In this document: one piece after another, positions 53,580-62,344 of the stretch
Layout of the letters: each line of letters opens with the position of its first letter
Numbering within the stretch: the stretch's first letter is position 1
Assembly: GCA_030584065.1 (NCBI GenBank)
Contig: CP129489.1
Span: 706,640 to 770,639, forward strand
Direction: 5' to 3'
Length of the DNA: 64,000 nt
DNA from: Flavobacteriales bacterium
GTDB taxonomy: Bacteria; Bacteroidota; Bacteroidia; Flavobacteriales_F; PHOS-HE28
Notes under the pieces: model-generated
The model's database searches: none
What the model was told of the DNA's origin: nothing
The model's input: only the letters and a program-made list of their open reading frames with translations
Position numbers and translations under genes: made by a program

Positions 53580-56500
53580 ATGTTCACACGTTTCAATTCG
53601 CTCCTGAGCCGGTACCTGGGCGCTTCCGCTCTTGCCCTCGGCATCACAGGGAGCGCGTGGGCCCAGGTGCCCTCCTCGGTCGATATCGATCTCGCTCCTG
53701 GCGCATCGGCCAACCAGCTCAACGTGCTCATGCGGGCCAACGGGAACCCGTTCAGCGAGGTGTTCTCCGGACTGACCTTCACCATCCGCTATGCGGAGGC
53801 CTCCACGGCCACGCTGAGTGCCGGTAGCTCCGCTTGGTGCCCCGGCCCGGCGTTCCCGATAGCCCCCACAGCTGTGGTGCAGCCAGGCAATGGGTTCAAG
53901 TACCGGACCTACAATAGCGTTTCGTTGCTGTCCATGGAGAACGTGGACGACGGCGGTTGCGGTGCTGTGCTCCCGGTTGGTGAGTGGGTGGTTGTTCACA
54001 CCATCACGGTCAGCAACAACCCGAACTGCACGGAGTTCCAGATCGTGAACGATACATGGACCCAGCAGAACAACAGGAACTTCTTCGTTTCACTGAACGG
54101 TGTGCAGGGCCTGGCAGGTACCATCGAGCCCACACCCGTGCAGCGCGGCAACTGCACCGCCGATTGCGCAGGTGTGATCGGAGGCACCGCCACCATCGAT
54201 GGATGCGGCGTGTGCTCCGGCGGCACTACGGGCATCACCCCTCAGCAGCCCGCATCGGCCTCTTTCAGCTATGCTGGAACCCCCTATTGCAGCAACGCGG
54301 GGACGGTGAACCCCACCTTCAGCGGGACTACCGGTGGGACCTTCAGCAGCACGGCCGGCTTGAGCATCGATTCCGGGACCGGTGCCGTGAACACGGGTTC
54401 GAGCACTGCAGGCAGCTACACCGTCACCTATACGGTGTCGGCGTACGGCACATGCCCGCAATTCCAGACCACGGCGCCGATCACGATCTCGGCACTGCCG
54501 GTGGCCGGCACACTGAGCGGCAATCAGTCGATCTGCGTGGGCGGAGCCACCGCCTTCAGCAGCACGGTCAGCGGCGGTACATGGAGCAGCAGCAATGAAG
54601 CGGTGGCCTCGGTGGACCCTTCCACTGGCGCAATCACGGGCGTAAGCGCTGGCAGTGCGACGATGACCTACACTGTAACCGCTGCTGGCTGCCCGGATGC
54701 AACGGCGACACGCTCGGTGACGGTGACGGCTGCCCCGGTGGCCGGCACGATCAGCGGCACCCCGCAGGGCATCTGCGTGGGCGGCACCACCACCTACACG
54801 ATCAGCGGCAACAGCGCCACGGGCACCTGGGGCACGGACAACCCGGCCGTGGCCACGGTGGTCAACGGGGTGGTGACGGGCCAGGGGGCTGGCACCACGA
54901 ACATCACCTACACGGTTCCGGGCACGGGCGGCTGCGCTCCTGCAACGACCTCGCGCTCGGTGACGGTGACGGCTGCCCCGGTGGCCGGCACGATCAGCGG
55001 CACCCCGCAGGGCATCTGCGTGGGCGGCACCACCACCTACACGATCAGCGGCAACAGCGCCACGGGCACTTGGGGCACGGACAACCCGGCCGTGGCCACG
55101 GTGGTCAACGGGGTGGTGACGGGCCAGGGGGCTGGCACCACGAACATCACCTACACGGTTCCGGGCACGGGCGGCTGCGCTCCTGCAACGACCTCGCGCT
55201 CGGTGACAGTGACGGCTACCCCGGTGGCCGGCACGATCAGCGGCACCCCGCAGGGCATCTGCGTGGGCGGCACCACCACCTACACGATCAGCGGCAACAG
55301 CGCCACGGGCACTTGGGGCACGGACAACCCGGCCGTGGCCACGGTGGTCAACGGGGTGGTGACGGGCCAGGGGGCCGGCACCACGAACATCACCTACACG
55401 GTTCCGGGCACGGGCGGCTGCGCTCCTGCAACGACCTCGCGCTCGGTGACGGTGACGGCTGCCCCGGTGGCCGGCACGATCAGCGGCACCCCGCAGGGCA
55501 TCTGCGTGGGCGGCACCACCACCTATGCGATCAGCGGCAACAGCGCCACGGGCACCTGGGGCACGGACAACCCGGCCGTGGCCACGGTGGTCAACGGGGT
55601 GGTGACGGGCCAGGGGGCCGGGACCACGAACATCACCTACACGGTTCCGGGCACGGGCGGCTGCGCTCCTGCAACGACCTCGCGCTCGGTGACGGTGACG
55701 GCTGCCCCGGTGGCCGGCACGATCAGCGGCACCCCGCAGGGCATCTGCGTGGGCGGCACCACCACCTATACGATCAGCGGCAACAGCGCCACGGGCACCT
55801 GGGGCACGGACAACCCGGCCGTGGCCACGGTGGTCAACGGGGTGGTGACGGGCCAGGGGGCCGGCACCACGAACATCACCTACACGGTTCCGGGCACGGG
55901 CGGCTGCGCTCCTGCAACGACCTCGCGCTCGGTGACGGTGACGGCGACGACCAACAACACGACCACGGAAAGCGCATGCGACAGCTACACCTGGTCGGTG
56001 AATGGGGTCACCTACAACCAGAGCGGCACCTACACCAATACGGTGGGCTGCGCAACCGAGACCTTGGTGCTCACCATCACGCCGAGCACGGGCAACACGA
56101 CCACCCTGACCGAGTGCGACAGCTACATCTGGCCGGTGAACGGGGTGACCTACACCCAGAGCGGCACCTACACCAGCGTGAGCGGCTGCAATACCGAGAC
56201 GCTGGTGCTCACCATCGTGACCAGCACCAGCAACACGACCACGGTGAGTGAGTGCGACAGTTACACGTGGAATGTCAATGGACAGACCTATACGGAAAGC
56301 GGCACGTACACGAGCGTGAGCGGTTGCGGCACCCAGACCCTGATTCTGACCATCACGCCGAGCACGAACAACACCACCACGGAGAGCGCCTGCGACAGCT
56401 ACACCTGGGCGGTGAACGGTGTGACTTACAATCAGAGCGGCACCTACACCAATACGGTGGGCTGCGCAACCGAGACGCTGGTGCTGACCATCACGCCGAG

Positions 56501-59459
56501 CACGAACAACACCACCACGGAAAGTGCCTGCGACAGCTACACCTGGGCAGTGAACGGTGTGACCTATAATCAGAGCGGCACCTACACCAATACGGTGGGC
56601 TGCGCAACCGAGACCCTGGTGCTGACCATCACGCCGAGCACGAACAACACCACCACGGAGAGCGCCTGCGACAGCTATACCTGGAGCGTGAACGGTGTGA
56701 CCTACAACCAGAGCGGCACCTATACCAATACGGTGGGCTGCGCAACCGAGACCTTGGTGTTGACCATCACGCCGAGCACGAACAACACCACCACGGAGAG
56801 CGCCTGCGATAGCTACACCTGGGCAGTGAACGGAGTGACCTACAACCAGAGCGGCACCTATACCAATACGGTGGGCTGCGCAACCGAGACCCTGGTGCTG
56901 ACCATCACGCCGAGCACGACGAACACCGTGACCCAGAGCGCCTGCGACAGCTACACCTGGGCGGAGAACGGTGTGACCTACAACCAGAGCGGCACCTATA
57001 CCAGCACGGTGGGCTGCGAAACGGATGTGCTGGTCCTGACGATCGTGCCCAGCACGAGCAACACCACCACGGAGAGCGCCTGCGACAGCTACACCTGGGC
57101 GGTGAATGGGGTGACATACACCCAGAGCGGCCAGTACAGCGTGACCAACGGGTGCGACACGCAGATCTTGGACCTCACGATCACGCCGAGCACGAGTTCC
57201 ACCACAACGGAATTCGCCTGCAACAGCTACACCTGGGCGGTGAACGGGGTGACCTACACCCAGAGCGGTACCTACACCTTCACGGCGGGCTGCGACACGG
57301 AGATCCTGGAGCTGACGATCAGTACCGGTGGCACGAACACCACCACGGAGAGCGCCTGCGACAGCTTCACGTGGGCGGTGAACGGGGTGACCTACACCCA
57401 GAGCGGCACCTACACGGAGAGCACGGGCTGCAGCACGGAGATCCTGGTGCTTACGATTACCCCCAGTTCCTCCTCCACTACCACGGAGGTGGCTTGCGAC
57501 AGTTACACATGGGCGGTGAATGGGGTGACCTACAGCCAGAGCGGCACCTACACCAACACGGTGGGCTGCGACACCGAGATCCTGGAGCTGACGATCATCC
57601 CAACCACGAGCAACACCACCACGGAGAGCGCCTGCGACAGTTACACCTGGAGCGTGAACGGGGTGACCTACAGCGAAAGCGGCACCTACACGGTCGTGAA
57701 CGGCTGCGCGACGGAGATCCTCGTCCTCACGATCCTCCAGAGCGGCACCAACACCACCACGGAGAGCGCCTGCGACAGCTACACCTGGGCGGTGAACGGC
57801 GTGACGTACACCCAGAGCGGCACCTACACGGAAGTGACCGGCTGCAGCACGGAGATCCTGGTGCTGACGATCACCGCGAGCAGCACGCAAAGCGAGAGCG
57901 TGACGGCGTGCGGGACATCCTACACCTGGAGCGTGAACGGCCAGGCCTACGCGCAGAGCGGCACCTACACCAGCGTGAACGGCTGCGTGACCAGCACGCT
58001 GAACCTGACGCTGAACGTTCCGGGCACGCCCTGCGATGATGGTGATGAGAACACCATCAACGATGCGCTCAACATCAATTGCGTCTGTGAAGGCACTCCG
58101 GTGGGTCCCGGCTGCGACTTCAACGAGCTGGAGATCGAGATCGTGACCGACGGCGCCAGCACCACCCTTTGGGAGATCCGTGCGCAAGGCACGAATGCGC
58201 TCGCGATCAGCGGAGGTCAGCTCTACCCGCAAGGCACCTTCACCGAGAGCATCTGCCTGCCAGATGGCTGCTACTACCTGGTGGTGACCGATGATGCCGG
58301 TGACGGGATCAGCGGAGGCGGTTACGTGCTGCGCCGCCCGAATGACCGCCGGATCATCGACAACCGCGGGAACTTCAGCGTGGGCTACACCAGCCAGATC
58401 GCGAATGGCGAGGGCTTCTGCCTGCCCATGGGCACGGACCGCCTGATCGCCACCTCTTGCGACCGCGAGTGGTGGACCGGTGGCCCCGAGTACGTCGTTG
58501 CGAACGGCAACCCTGCGGTCACCGCCATCTGGAACAGCTTCCCGGCCGGTTCCACCGAGCGGGCCACCACGGGCTACCAGATGTGGTGGTTCGACCCCAA
58601 CGGCGGCTACAGCTTCAAGCGCTTCCAGAGCCATAGCACGTCCAACGGGCTGCCAGCCTCGGCCACGCGTGCCTGCCACTTCCTCGTGAACGGATGGGCG
58701 GGCAACCAGCTGCAGGCCGGTGTGCTCTATAACGTGCGCGTCCGCAGCCGCGTGCTGGGCGCCTACGCCGAATTCGGCCCCACTTGCCGCTTCCGGATCG
58801 ATGCCACCCTGGCCCAGTGCCCGCCGACCCAGTTGGTGAACAGCCAGGGCTTCGCTGAGTTCTCCTGCGGTGTGGTGCGCCAGTTCCCGTCGAGCAACAA
58901 GATCTGGGCATGGTCGCGCCCCGGTGCCAACAAGTACCAGTTCGAGTTCTCCATCCCGGCAGAAGGCATCCTGTTCACGCGCAACTCCAATACCAACTGG
59001 ATTGCCCTGAGCTGGAGCTCGGGCACCCAGCTGTTGGACGGACGGACCTACAATGTGCGTGTGCGCGTCTCCAAGACCAATGGCGCCACCTGGTGCCCCT
59101 GGGGCGAGACCTGCACCGTAGCCATCAACAACGGAAGCTCGGGCATGGCCGCAGAGACCAACGCACCCGTGTCCGGAACCGAAGCCACGATCAGCGACCG
59201 TCTGCTCGTGTGGCCGAACCCCAACCGCGGTGAGCAGCTGAACCTGCGCATCGACGGCCTCACCAGCGCCGCCGGTACCATGACGGTGGACCTCTACGAC
59301 CTCGTCGGGAACCGCGTGATGGCCCTCACCAAGGCGGTGCAGGATGGCCATGTGAACGGTGCGATTGAGCTTCCCGCTGATCTGTCCACCGGCATGTACA
59401 TGCTGCAAGTCAACGGCGCAGGCCGAACCTGGACCGAGCGGGTCGTGATTCAGCGCTGA
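53580..59459 (+). CDS. Giant repeat-rich T9SS surface protein (1959 residues)
   Basis: Signal peptide about 1-24 (ending AWAQ). In order: the beta domain shared with the 48777 protein (25-185); a cysteine-rich CTADCAGVIGG...CGVCSGG stretch (about 192-217); Ig-like modules; five near-identical 81-residue Ig-like repeats (380-784); fourteen 46-residue repeats (794-1437), each with two cysteines 24 residues apart, plus a degenerate fifteenth. Then come a CDDGDENTINDALNINCVCEG segment, a DDAGDGISGGGY domain, two paired modules (YNVRVRSRV, YNVRVRVSK) and a T9SS type A domain (WPNPNRGEQLNLRI). Probable adhesin or matrix filament. Start at ATG 53580. Confidence 0.9.
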   Translation: MFTRFNSLLSRYLGASALALGITGSAWAQVPSSVDIDLAPGASANQLNVLMRANGNPFSEVFSGLTFTIRYAEASTATLSAGSSAWCPGPAFPIAPTAVVQPGNGFKYRTYNSVSLLSMENVDDGGCGAVLPVGEWVVVHTITVSNNPNCTEFQIVNDTWTQQNNRNFFVSLNGVQGLAGTIEPTPVQRGNCTADCAGVIGGTATIDGCGVCSGGTTGITPQQPASASFSYAGTPYCSNAGTVNPTFSGTTGGTFSSTAGLSIDSGTGAVNTGSSTAGSYTVTYTVSAYGTCPQFQTTAPITISALPVAGTLSGNQSICVGGATAFSSTVSGGTWSSSNEAVASVDPSTGAITGVSAGSATMTYTVTAAGCPDATATRSVTVTAAPVAGTISGTPQGICVGGTTTYTISGNSATGTWGTDNPAVATVVNGVVTGQGAGTTNITYTVPGTGGCAPATTSRSVTVTAAPVAGTISGTPQGICVGGTTTYTISGNSATGTWGTDNPAVATVVNGVVTGQGAGTTNITYTVPGTGGCAPATTSRSVTVTATPVAGTISGTPQGICVGGTTTYTISGNSATGTWGTDNPAVATVVNGVVTGQGAGTTNITYTVPGTGGCAPATTSRSVTVTAAPVAGTISGTPQGICVGGTTTYAISGNSATGTWGTDNPAVATVVNGVVTGQGAGTTNITYTVPGTGGCAPATTSRSVTVTAAPVAGTISGTPQGICVGGTTTYTISGNSATGTWGTDNPAVATVVNGVVTGQGAGTTNITYTVPGTGGCAPATTSRSVTVTATTNNTTTESACDSYTWSVNGVTYNQSGTYTNTVGCATETLVLTITPSTGNTTTLTECDSYIWPVNGVTYTQSGTYTSVSGCNTETLVLTIVTSTSNTTTVSECDSYTWNVNGQTYTESGTYTSVSGCGTQTLILTITPSTNNTTTESACDSYTWAVNGVTYNQSGTYTNTVGCATETLVLTITPSTNNTTTESACDSYTWAVNGVTYNQSGTYTNTVGCATETLVLTITPSTNNTTTESACDSYTWSVNGVTYNQSGTYTNTVGCATETLVLTITPSTNNTTTESACDSYTWAVNGVTYNQSGTYTNTVGCATETLVLTITPSTTNTVTQSACDSYTWAENGVTYNQSGTYTSTVGCETDVLVLTIVPSTSNTTTESACDSYTWAVNGVTYTQSGQYSVTNGCDTQILDLTITPSTSSTTTEFACNSYTWAVNGVTYTQSGTYTFTAGCDTEILELTISTGGTNTTTESACDSFTWAVNGVTYTQSGTYTESTGCSTEILVLTITPSSSSTTTEVACDSYTWAVNGVTYSQSGTYTNTVGCDTEILELTIIPTTSNTTTESACDSYTWSVNGVTYSESGTYTVVNGCATEILVLTILQSGTNTTTESACDSYTWAVNGVTYTQSGTYTEVTGCSTEILVLTITASSTQSESVTACGTSYTWSVNGQAYAQSGTYTSVNGCVTSTLNLTLNVPGTPCDDGDENTINDALNINCVCEGTPVGPGCDFNELEIEIVTDGASTTLWEIRAQGTNALAISGGQLYPQGTFTESICLPDGCYYLVVTDDAGDGISGGGYVLRRPNDRRIIDNRGNFSVGYTSQIANGEGFCLPMGTDRLIATSCDREWWTGGPEYVVANGNPAVTAIWNSFPAGSTERATTGYQMWWFDPNGGYSFKRFQSHSTSNGLPASATRACHFLVNGWAGNQLQAGVLYNVRVRSRVLGAYAEFGPTCRFRIDATLAQCPPTQLVNSQGFAEFSCGVVRQFPSSNKIWAWSRPGANKYQFEFSIPAEGILFTRNSNTNWIALSWSSGTQLLDGRTYNVRVRVSKTNGATWCPWGETCTVAINNGSSGMAAETNAPVSGTEATISDRLLVWPNPNRGEQLNLRIDGLTSAAGTMTVDLYDLVGNRVMALTKAVQDGHVNGAIELPADLSTGMYMLQVNGAGRTWTERVVIQR
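54717..55931 (+). repeat. Five tandem 243-bp coding repeats
   Basis: Units start at 54717, 54960, 55203, 55446 and 55689, each exactly 243 bases (81 codons). They differ at only a few bases (for example GCC/ACC in AAPVAG versus ATPVAG, ACG/GCG in TYTIS versus TYAIS). Such identity implies recent duplication or gene conversion and makes copy number unstable. Confidence 0.95.
55959..57890 (+). repeat. Fourteen tandem 138-bp coding repeats
   Basis: Fourteen units of 138 bases (46 codons) from 55959 to 57890, and a diverged fifteenth to about 58017. Core: TTTESACDSYTWAVNGVTY. Units 4-7 are nearly identical; those at the ends are diverged, the pattern expected when the array expands from the middle. 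Confidence 0.95.
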
Positions 59460-59480
59460 CATACGGAGGACTGTTGTTTG

Positions 59481-59513
59481 CCGGGCCGCCCCAGAGGGCG
59501 GCCCGGTTCTTTT
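59481..59513 (+). terminator. Intrinsic terminator of the giant protein gene
   Basis: CCGGGCCGCCC (59481-59491), loop CAGA, GGGCGGCCCGG (59496-59506), then TTCTTTT. An 11-bp all-GC stem with a T-run, 22 bases after the stop. Confidence 0.88.
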
Positions 59514-59741
59514 CCAGGATTCCGGTTCAGCGAGCCATGGGTGGGGCATGGTGGACAAGCGCGCAGATGCGCGGTGCGCAGGGAGCCAGCCGGTAGTGCA
59601 GGATTCTGGCGGGGCTTCAGCCAGCACGACCATTGCGCCTGCTCCGGATGTTCGGATACCGGCTCAGCCGTGGTCATCGGGCAGCCTGGGCTGCCCATCG
59701 GAACAGGGAGCGGTCAACAATTGGCGCGGACAGAAATGACG

Positions 59742-59767
59742 AAGGCCCCTGCAGGAGCAGGGGCCTT
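59742..59767 (-). terminator. Terminator of the GAPDH gene
   Basis: AAGGCCCCTGC (59742-59752), loop AGGA, GCAGGGGCCTT (59757-59767). On the minus strand it lies 19 bases after the GAPDH stop and is followed by CGTCATTTC. Confidence 0.8.
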
Positions 59768-59786
59768 GCGCCGGGAAGGGGAACGC

Positions 59787-61241
59787 TCAGTAGTAGATCA
59801 GGCGGCGCACCTTGGCCACATGCTTGGCCAGTCGGATCACCTGCTTGGTGTAGCCGAACTCATTGTCGTACCAAGCGTAGAGCACAGCGGTCTTGCCATC
59901 CGGGCCAACGATGGTGGCATTGCTGTCGAACACGCTGCAGCAGGTGTCGCCGATGATGTCGCTGCTGACCAGCTCGGGGTCGATCTGGTAGTGGATCTGG
60001 TTCACCAGATCGCCGTTCAGGGCGGCGTGCCGGATCATCTCGTTCACCTCATCGCGGGTCACGGCGCGCTTCAGGTTCAGGCTCATGATGGCCAGCGAGC
60101 CGTTGGGGGTGGGAACGCGCACGGCGTTCGCGGTCAGCTTGTCCTTCAGGCTGGGGATGGCCTTGGTGACCGCGCTGCCCGCTCCGGTGCTGGTGATCAC
60201 CATGTTGATGGCGGCACTGCGCCCGCGGCGCGGCTTCTTGTGGTAGTTGTCCAGCAGGTTCTGGTCGTTGGTGTAGGCATGAACCGTCTCGATGTGCCCT
60301 TTCTCGATGCCCACGCTGTCCTCCATCACCTTCAGTACGGGGCAGATGGCATTGGTGGTGCAGCTGGCGGCGCTGATCAGCTGTTCATTGTCCACATCCA
60401 GATCCTTATGGTTGATGCCGTAGACGATATTCGGCATCTCCTTGCCGGGGGCAGTAAGGATGACCTTGTTGACGCCCTTGGCCTTCAGGTGGCGGCCGAG
60501 ATCGGCCTTCTTGGTGAAGGCCCCCGTGTTGTCGATGATGAGGGCGTTGCTGATGCCATAGGCCGTGTAGTCGACGTCCTCGGGGTTGTTGGCGGCGATG
60601 AGCTGCACGCGTTGCCCGTTGATGACCAGGGCCTTGCCGGCGATGTCCTCCACCACGCTGCCCTTGAAGGCTCCATGCACGCTGTCATTGCGCAGCAGGG
60701 CGGCGCGCTTCACGATCTCCTCGTCCGTGAGCGTGCGGGTGACGATGGCGCGGAGCCGGAGCTGCTGTCCCTTGCCGGCCTGCTTCACCAGCTCACGAGC
60801 GGCGATGCGGCCGATGCGGCCGAACCCGTAGAGCACCACATCGCGGGGCTCGAACTTGTGCTTATCGGCGCCGATGAACCCGCCGAGCGTGGAGTTGAGG
60901 AACCGGTCGAGGTCCTTCTTGCCGGCAGCGGTGAACTCCCATGTGAGCTTGCCGATGTCGATCTTGCTCGGGGCCAGGTCCAGCTCGAGCAGCGCCTTGG
61001 CCACCTGGCTGGCAGTGAACACGTCAATCGGCTTCTGCACCACGTTCTGCGCGTAGTTGAAGAGGTTCAGGGCCTCGCTGGTGCTGATGTCGAGCAGGTG
61101 GTTGCGGAAGAAGACGAGCTCAACGCCCTTGCCGTACATGAGCTGGCCGACGGCGCTCAGCATCTCTACCGCGGCACGCTCCCGTGCCACGAAATCCTTC
61201 AGTCCGGCCTCATAGCCGGTCTTCGCTTCGAGGGTTTCCAT
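59787..61241 (-). CDS. gap: Glyceraldehyde-3-phosphate dehydrogenase with N-terminal extension
   Basis: 484 residues, about 130 longer than standard GAPDH. The catalytic core starts at YGFGRIGR (138-145), with the nucleophile C294 in SAASCTTNA, then VHAYTNDQNLLDN, RRGRSAAINM, STGAG, RVPTPNGSLAIMSL and the C-terminal WYDNEFGY. The first 135 residues are alpha-helical (AAVEMLSAVGQLMYGKGVELVFF, EALNLFNYAQNVVQ) with no known motif. Long GAPDHs with this extension occur in Bacteroidota; its role is unknown. Cofactor preference cannot be settled by eye. It sits downstream of rpoD behind a terminator. Confidence 0.93.
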   Translation of the reverse strand: METLEAKTGYEAGLKDFVARERAAVEMLSAVGQLMYGKGVELVFFRNHLLDISTSEALNLFNYAQNVVQKPIDVFTASQVAKALLELDLAPSKIDIGKLTWEFTAAGKKDLDRFLNSTLGGFIGADKHKFEPRDVVLYGFGRIGRIAARELVKQAGKGQQLRLRAIVTRTLTDEEIVKRAALLRNDSVHGAFKGSVVEDIAGKALVINGQRVQLIAANNPEDVDYTAYGISNALIIDNTGAFTKKADLGRHLKAKGVNKVILTAPGKEMPNIVYGINHKDLDVDNEQLISAASCTTNAICPVLKVMEDSVGIEKGHIETVHAYTNDQNLLDNYHKKPRRGRSAAINMVITSTGAGSAVTKAIPSLKDKLTANAVRVPTPNGSLAIMSLNLKRAVTRDEVNEMIRHAALNGDLVNQIHYQIDPELVSSDIIGDTCCSVFDSNATIVGPDGKTAVLYAWYDNEFGYTKQVIRLAKHVAKVRRLIYY

Positions 61242-61284
61242 GGATGTTGATGGTGGTGTAATGAGTGGTCTGGTACGAAGACAA

Positions 61285-61306
61285 GCGCCCCGCGAAGGCG
61301 GGGCGC
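61285..61306 (-). terminator. Terminator of rpoD
   Basis: GCGCCCCGC (61285-61293), loop GAAG, GCGGGGCGC (61298-61306). On the minus strand it is 5 bases after the rpoD stop and is followed by TTGTCTT. Confidence 0.75.
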
Positions 61307-61311
61307 AAGGG

Positions 61312-62175
61312 TCATCCGAGGTAGGCCTTCAGCAGCTTGCTGCGGCTGGTGTGCCGCAATCGCCTGATGGCCTTCTCCTTGATCTGGCGCACCCGCTCGC
61401 GGGTGAGGTCGAACTTGGCGCCGATCTCCTCCAGGGTGAGGCCGTGGTTGATGCCGATGCCGAAGAAGAGCTTCACCACGTCGCGCTCGCGCTCGGTGAG
61501 GGTGCTGAGGGCGCGCTCGATCTCCTTGCTCAGCGACTCGTTGAGCAGAAGGCGATCGGCGGGGGTGCTATCGTTGTTGGGCAGCACATCGAGCAGGCTG
61601 TTGCTCTCGCCCTCCACGAAGGGAGCATCCATGCTGATGTGACGGCCGCTCACCTTCATGGTGTCAGCCACCTTCTCGGGGGGCAGGTCGAGGCTGGCGG
61701 CGAGCTCATCGGCGCTTGGCGGGCGCTCGAACTCCTGCTCCAGCTTGGCGAAGGCCTTGTTGATCTTGTTCAGCGAGCCCACCTGGTTGAGCGGCAGGCG
61801 CACGATGCGGCTCTGTTCGGCCAGCGCCTGAAGGATGCTCTGGCGGATCCACCACACGGCATAGCTGATGAACTTGAAGCCGCGCGTCTCATCGAAGCGC
61901 TGTGCCGCCTTGATCAGGCCCAGGTTGCCCTCGTTGATGAGGTCGGGCAGGCTAAGGCCCTGGTTCTGGTACTGCTTGGCCACAGAAACCACGAAGCGGA
62001 GGTTGGCCTTCACCAGCTTCTCCAAGGCTTTGTTATCCCCTTCCTTGATGCGCCGCGCGAGCTCCACCTCCTGATCGGCGGTGATCAGGCCTTCCTTGCC
62101 GATTTCCTGCAGGTATTTGTCCAGCGACTGGCTTTCCCTGTTGGTGATCGACTTGGTAATCTTGAGTTGACGCAT
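61312..62175 (-). CDS. rpoD: RNA polymerase primary sigma factor
   Basis: 287 residues, the short primary sigma of Bacteroidota: region 1.1 is absent and the protein begins [22 protein letters not shown] directly before region 1.2. Region 2 has [32 protein letters not shown] and [16 protein letters not shown] (-7 recognition); region 3 has [10 protein letters not shown] and DAPFVEGE; region 4 has [29 protein letters not shown] (-33 recognition). ATG 62175 chosen over an upstream GTG at 62187. It fits the TAnnTTTG promoters seen throughout the window. Confidence 0.96.
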   Translation of the reverse strand: MRQLKITKSITNRESQSLDKYLQEIGKEGLITADQEVELARRIKEGDNKALEKLVKANLRFVVSVAKQYQNQGLSLPDLINEGNLGLIKAAQRFDETRGFKFISYAVWWIRQSILQALAEQSRIVRLPLNQVGSLNKINKAFAKLEQEFERPPSADELAASLDLPPEKVADTMKVSGRHISMDAPFVEGESNSLLDVLPNNDSTPADRLLLNESLSKEIERALSTLTERERDVVKLFFGIGINHGLTLEEIGAKFDLTRERVRQIKEKAIRRLRHTSRSKLLKAYLG

Positions 62176-62264
62176 CCTTGATGCCACGGTCGTCTGGGTC
62201 TTAGAGGGTTACAGTGCGCAATGCTCGCCCGGATTGACTTGGGGCGAACCAAGGAGCCGGGCTG

Positions 62265-62296
62265 CGAAGGTAGCAGGCCCCGCCCTCATCGGACAA
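62265..62296 (-). promoter_or_regulatory. rpoD promoter (TTG - 21 bases - TACCTTCG)
   Basis: Minus-strand TTG (62296-62294), 21 bases, TACCTTCG (62272-62265; one mismatch to TAnnTTTG). It leaves an 89-base 5' leader before the ATG at 62175, the longest predicted in the window. Confidence 0.6.
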
Positions 62297-62344
62297 GGGC
62301 CGCGCTCACCTTTTCCGGATGCGGCTGATTGCCTTGGGGTTGGC

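Larger units (their letters stand above)
59460..59786. other. Intergenic region between the giant protein and gapA-like gene
   Basis: 327 bases between convergent genes. It holds one terminator at each end (59481-59513 and 59742-59767). The 230 bases between show no promoter box or hairpin. Short open frames on both strands have no signal peptide or recognisable family and look like chance in GC-rich DNA. Confidence 0.6.

Noticed and set aside
54717-57890. CRISPR array
   Set aside because: Units are 243 and 138 bases, in frame with one large protein, with no short repeat/unique spacer pattern and no cas genes.
54090-59633. An 1847-residue open frame on the minus strand opposite the giant repeat protein
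   Set aside because: It is the mirror of the tandem repeats in GC-rich DNA. It has no signal peptide or domain, and the plus-strand protein has signal peptide, T9SS end, promoter and terminator.
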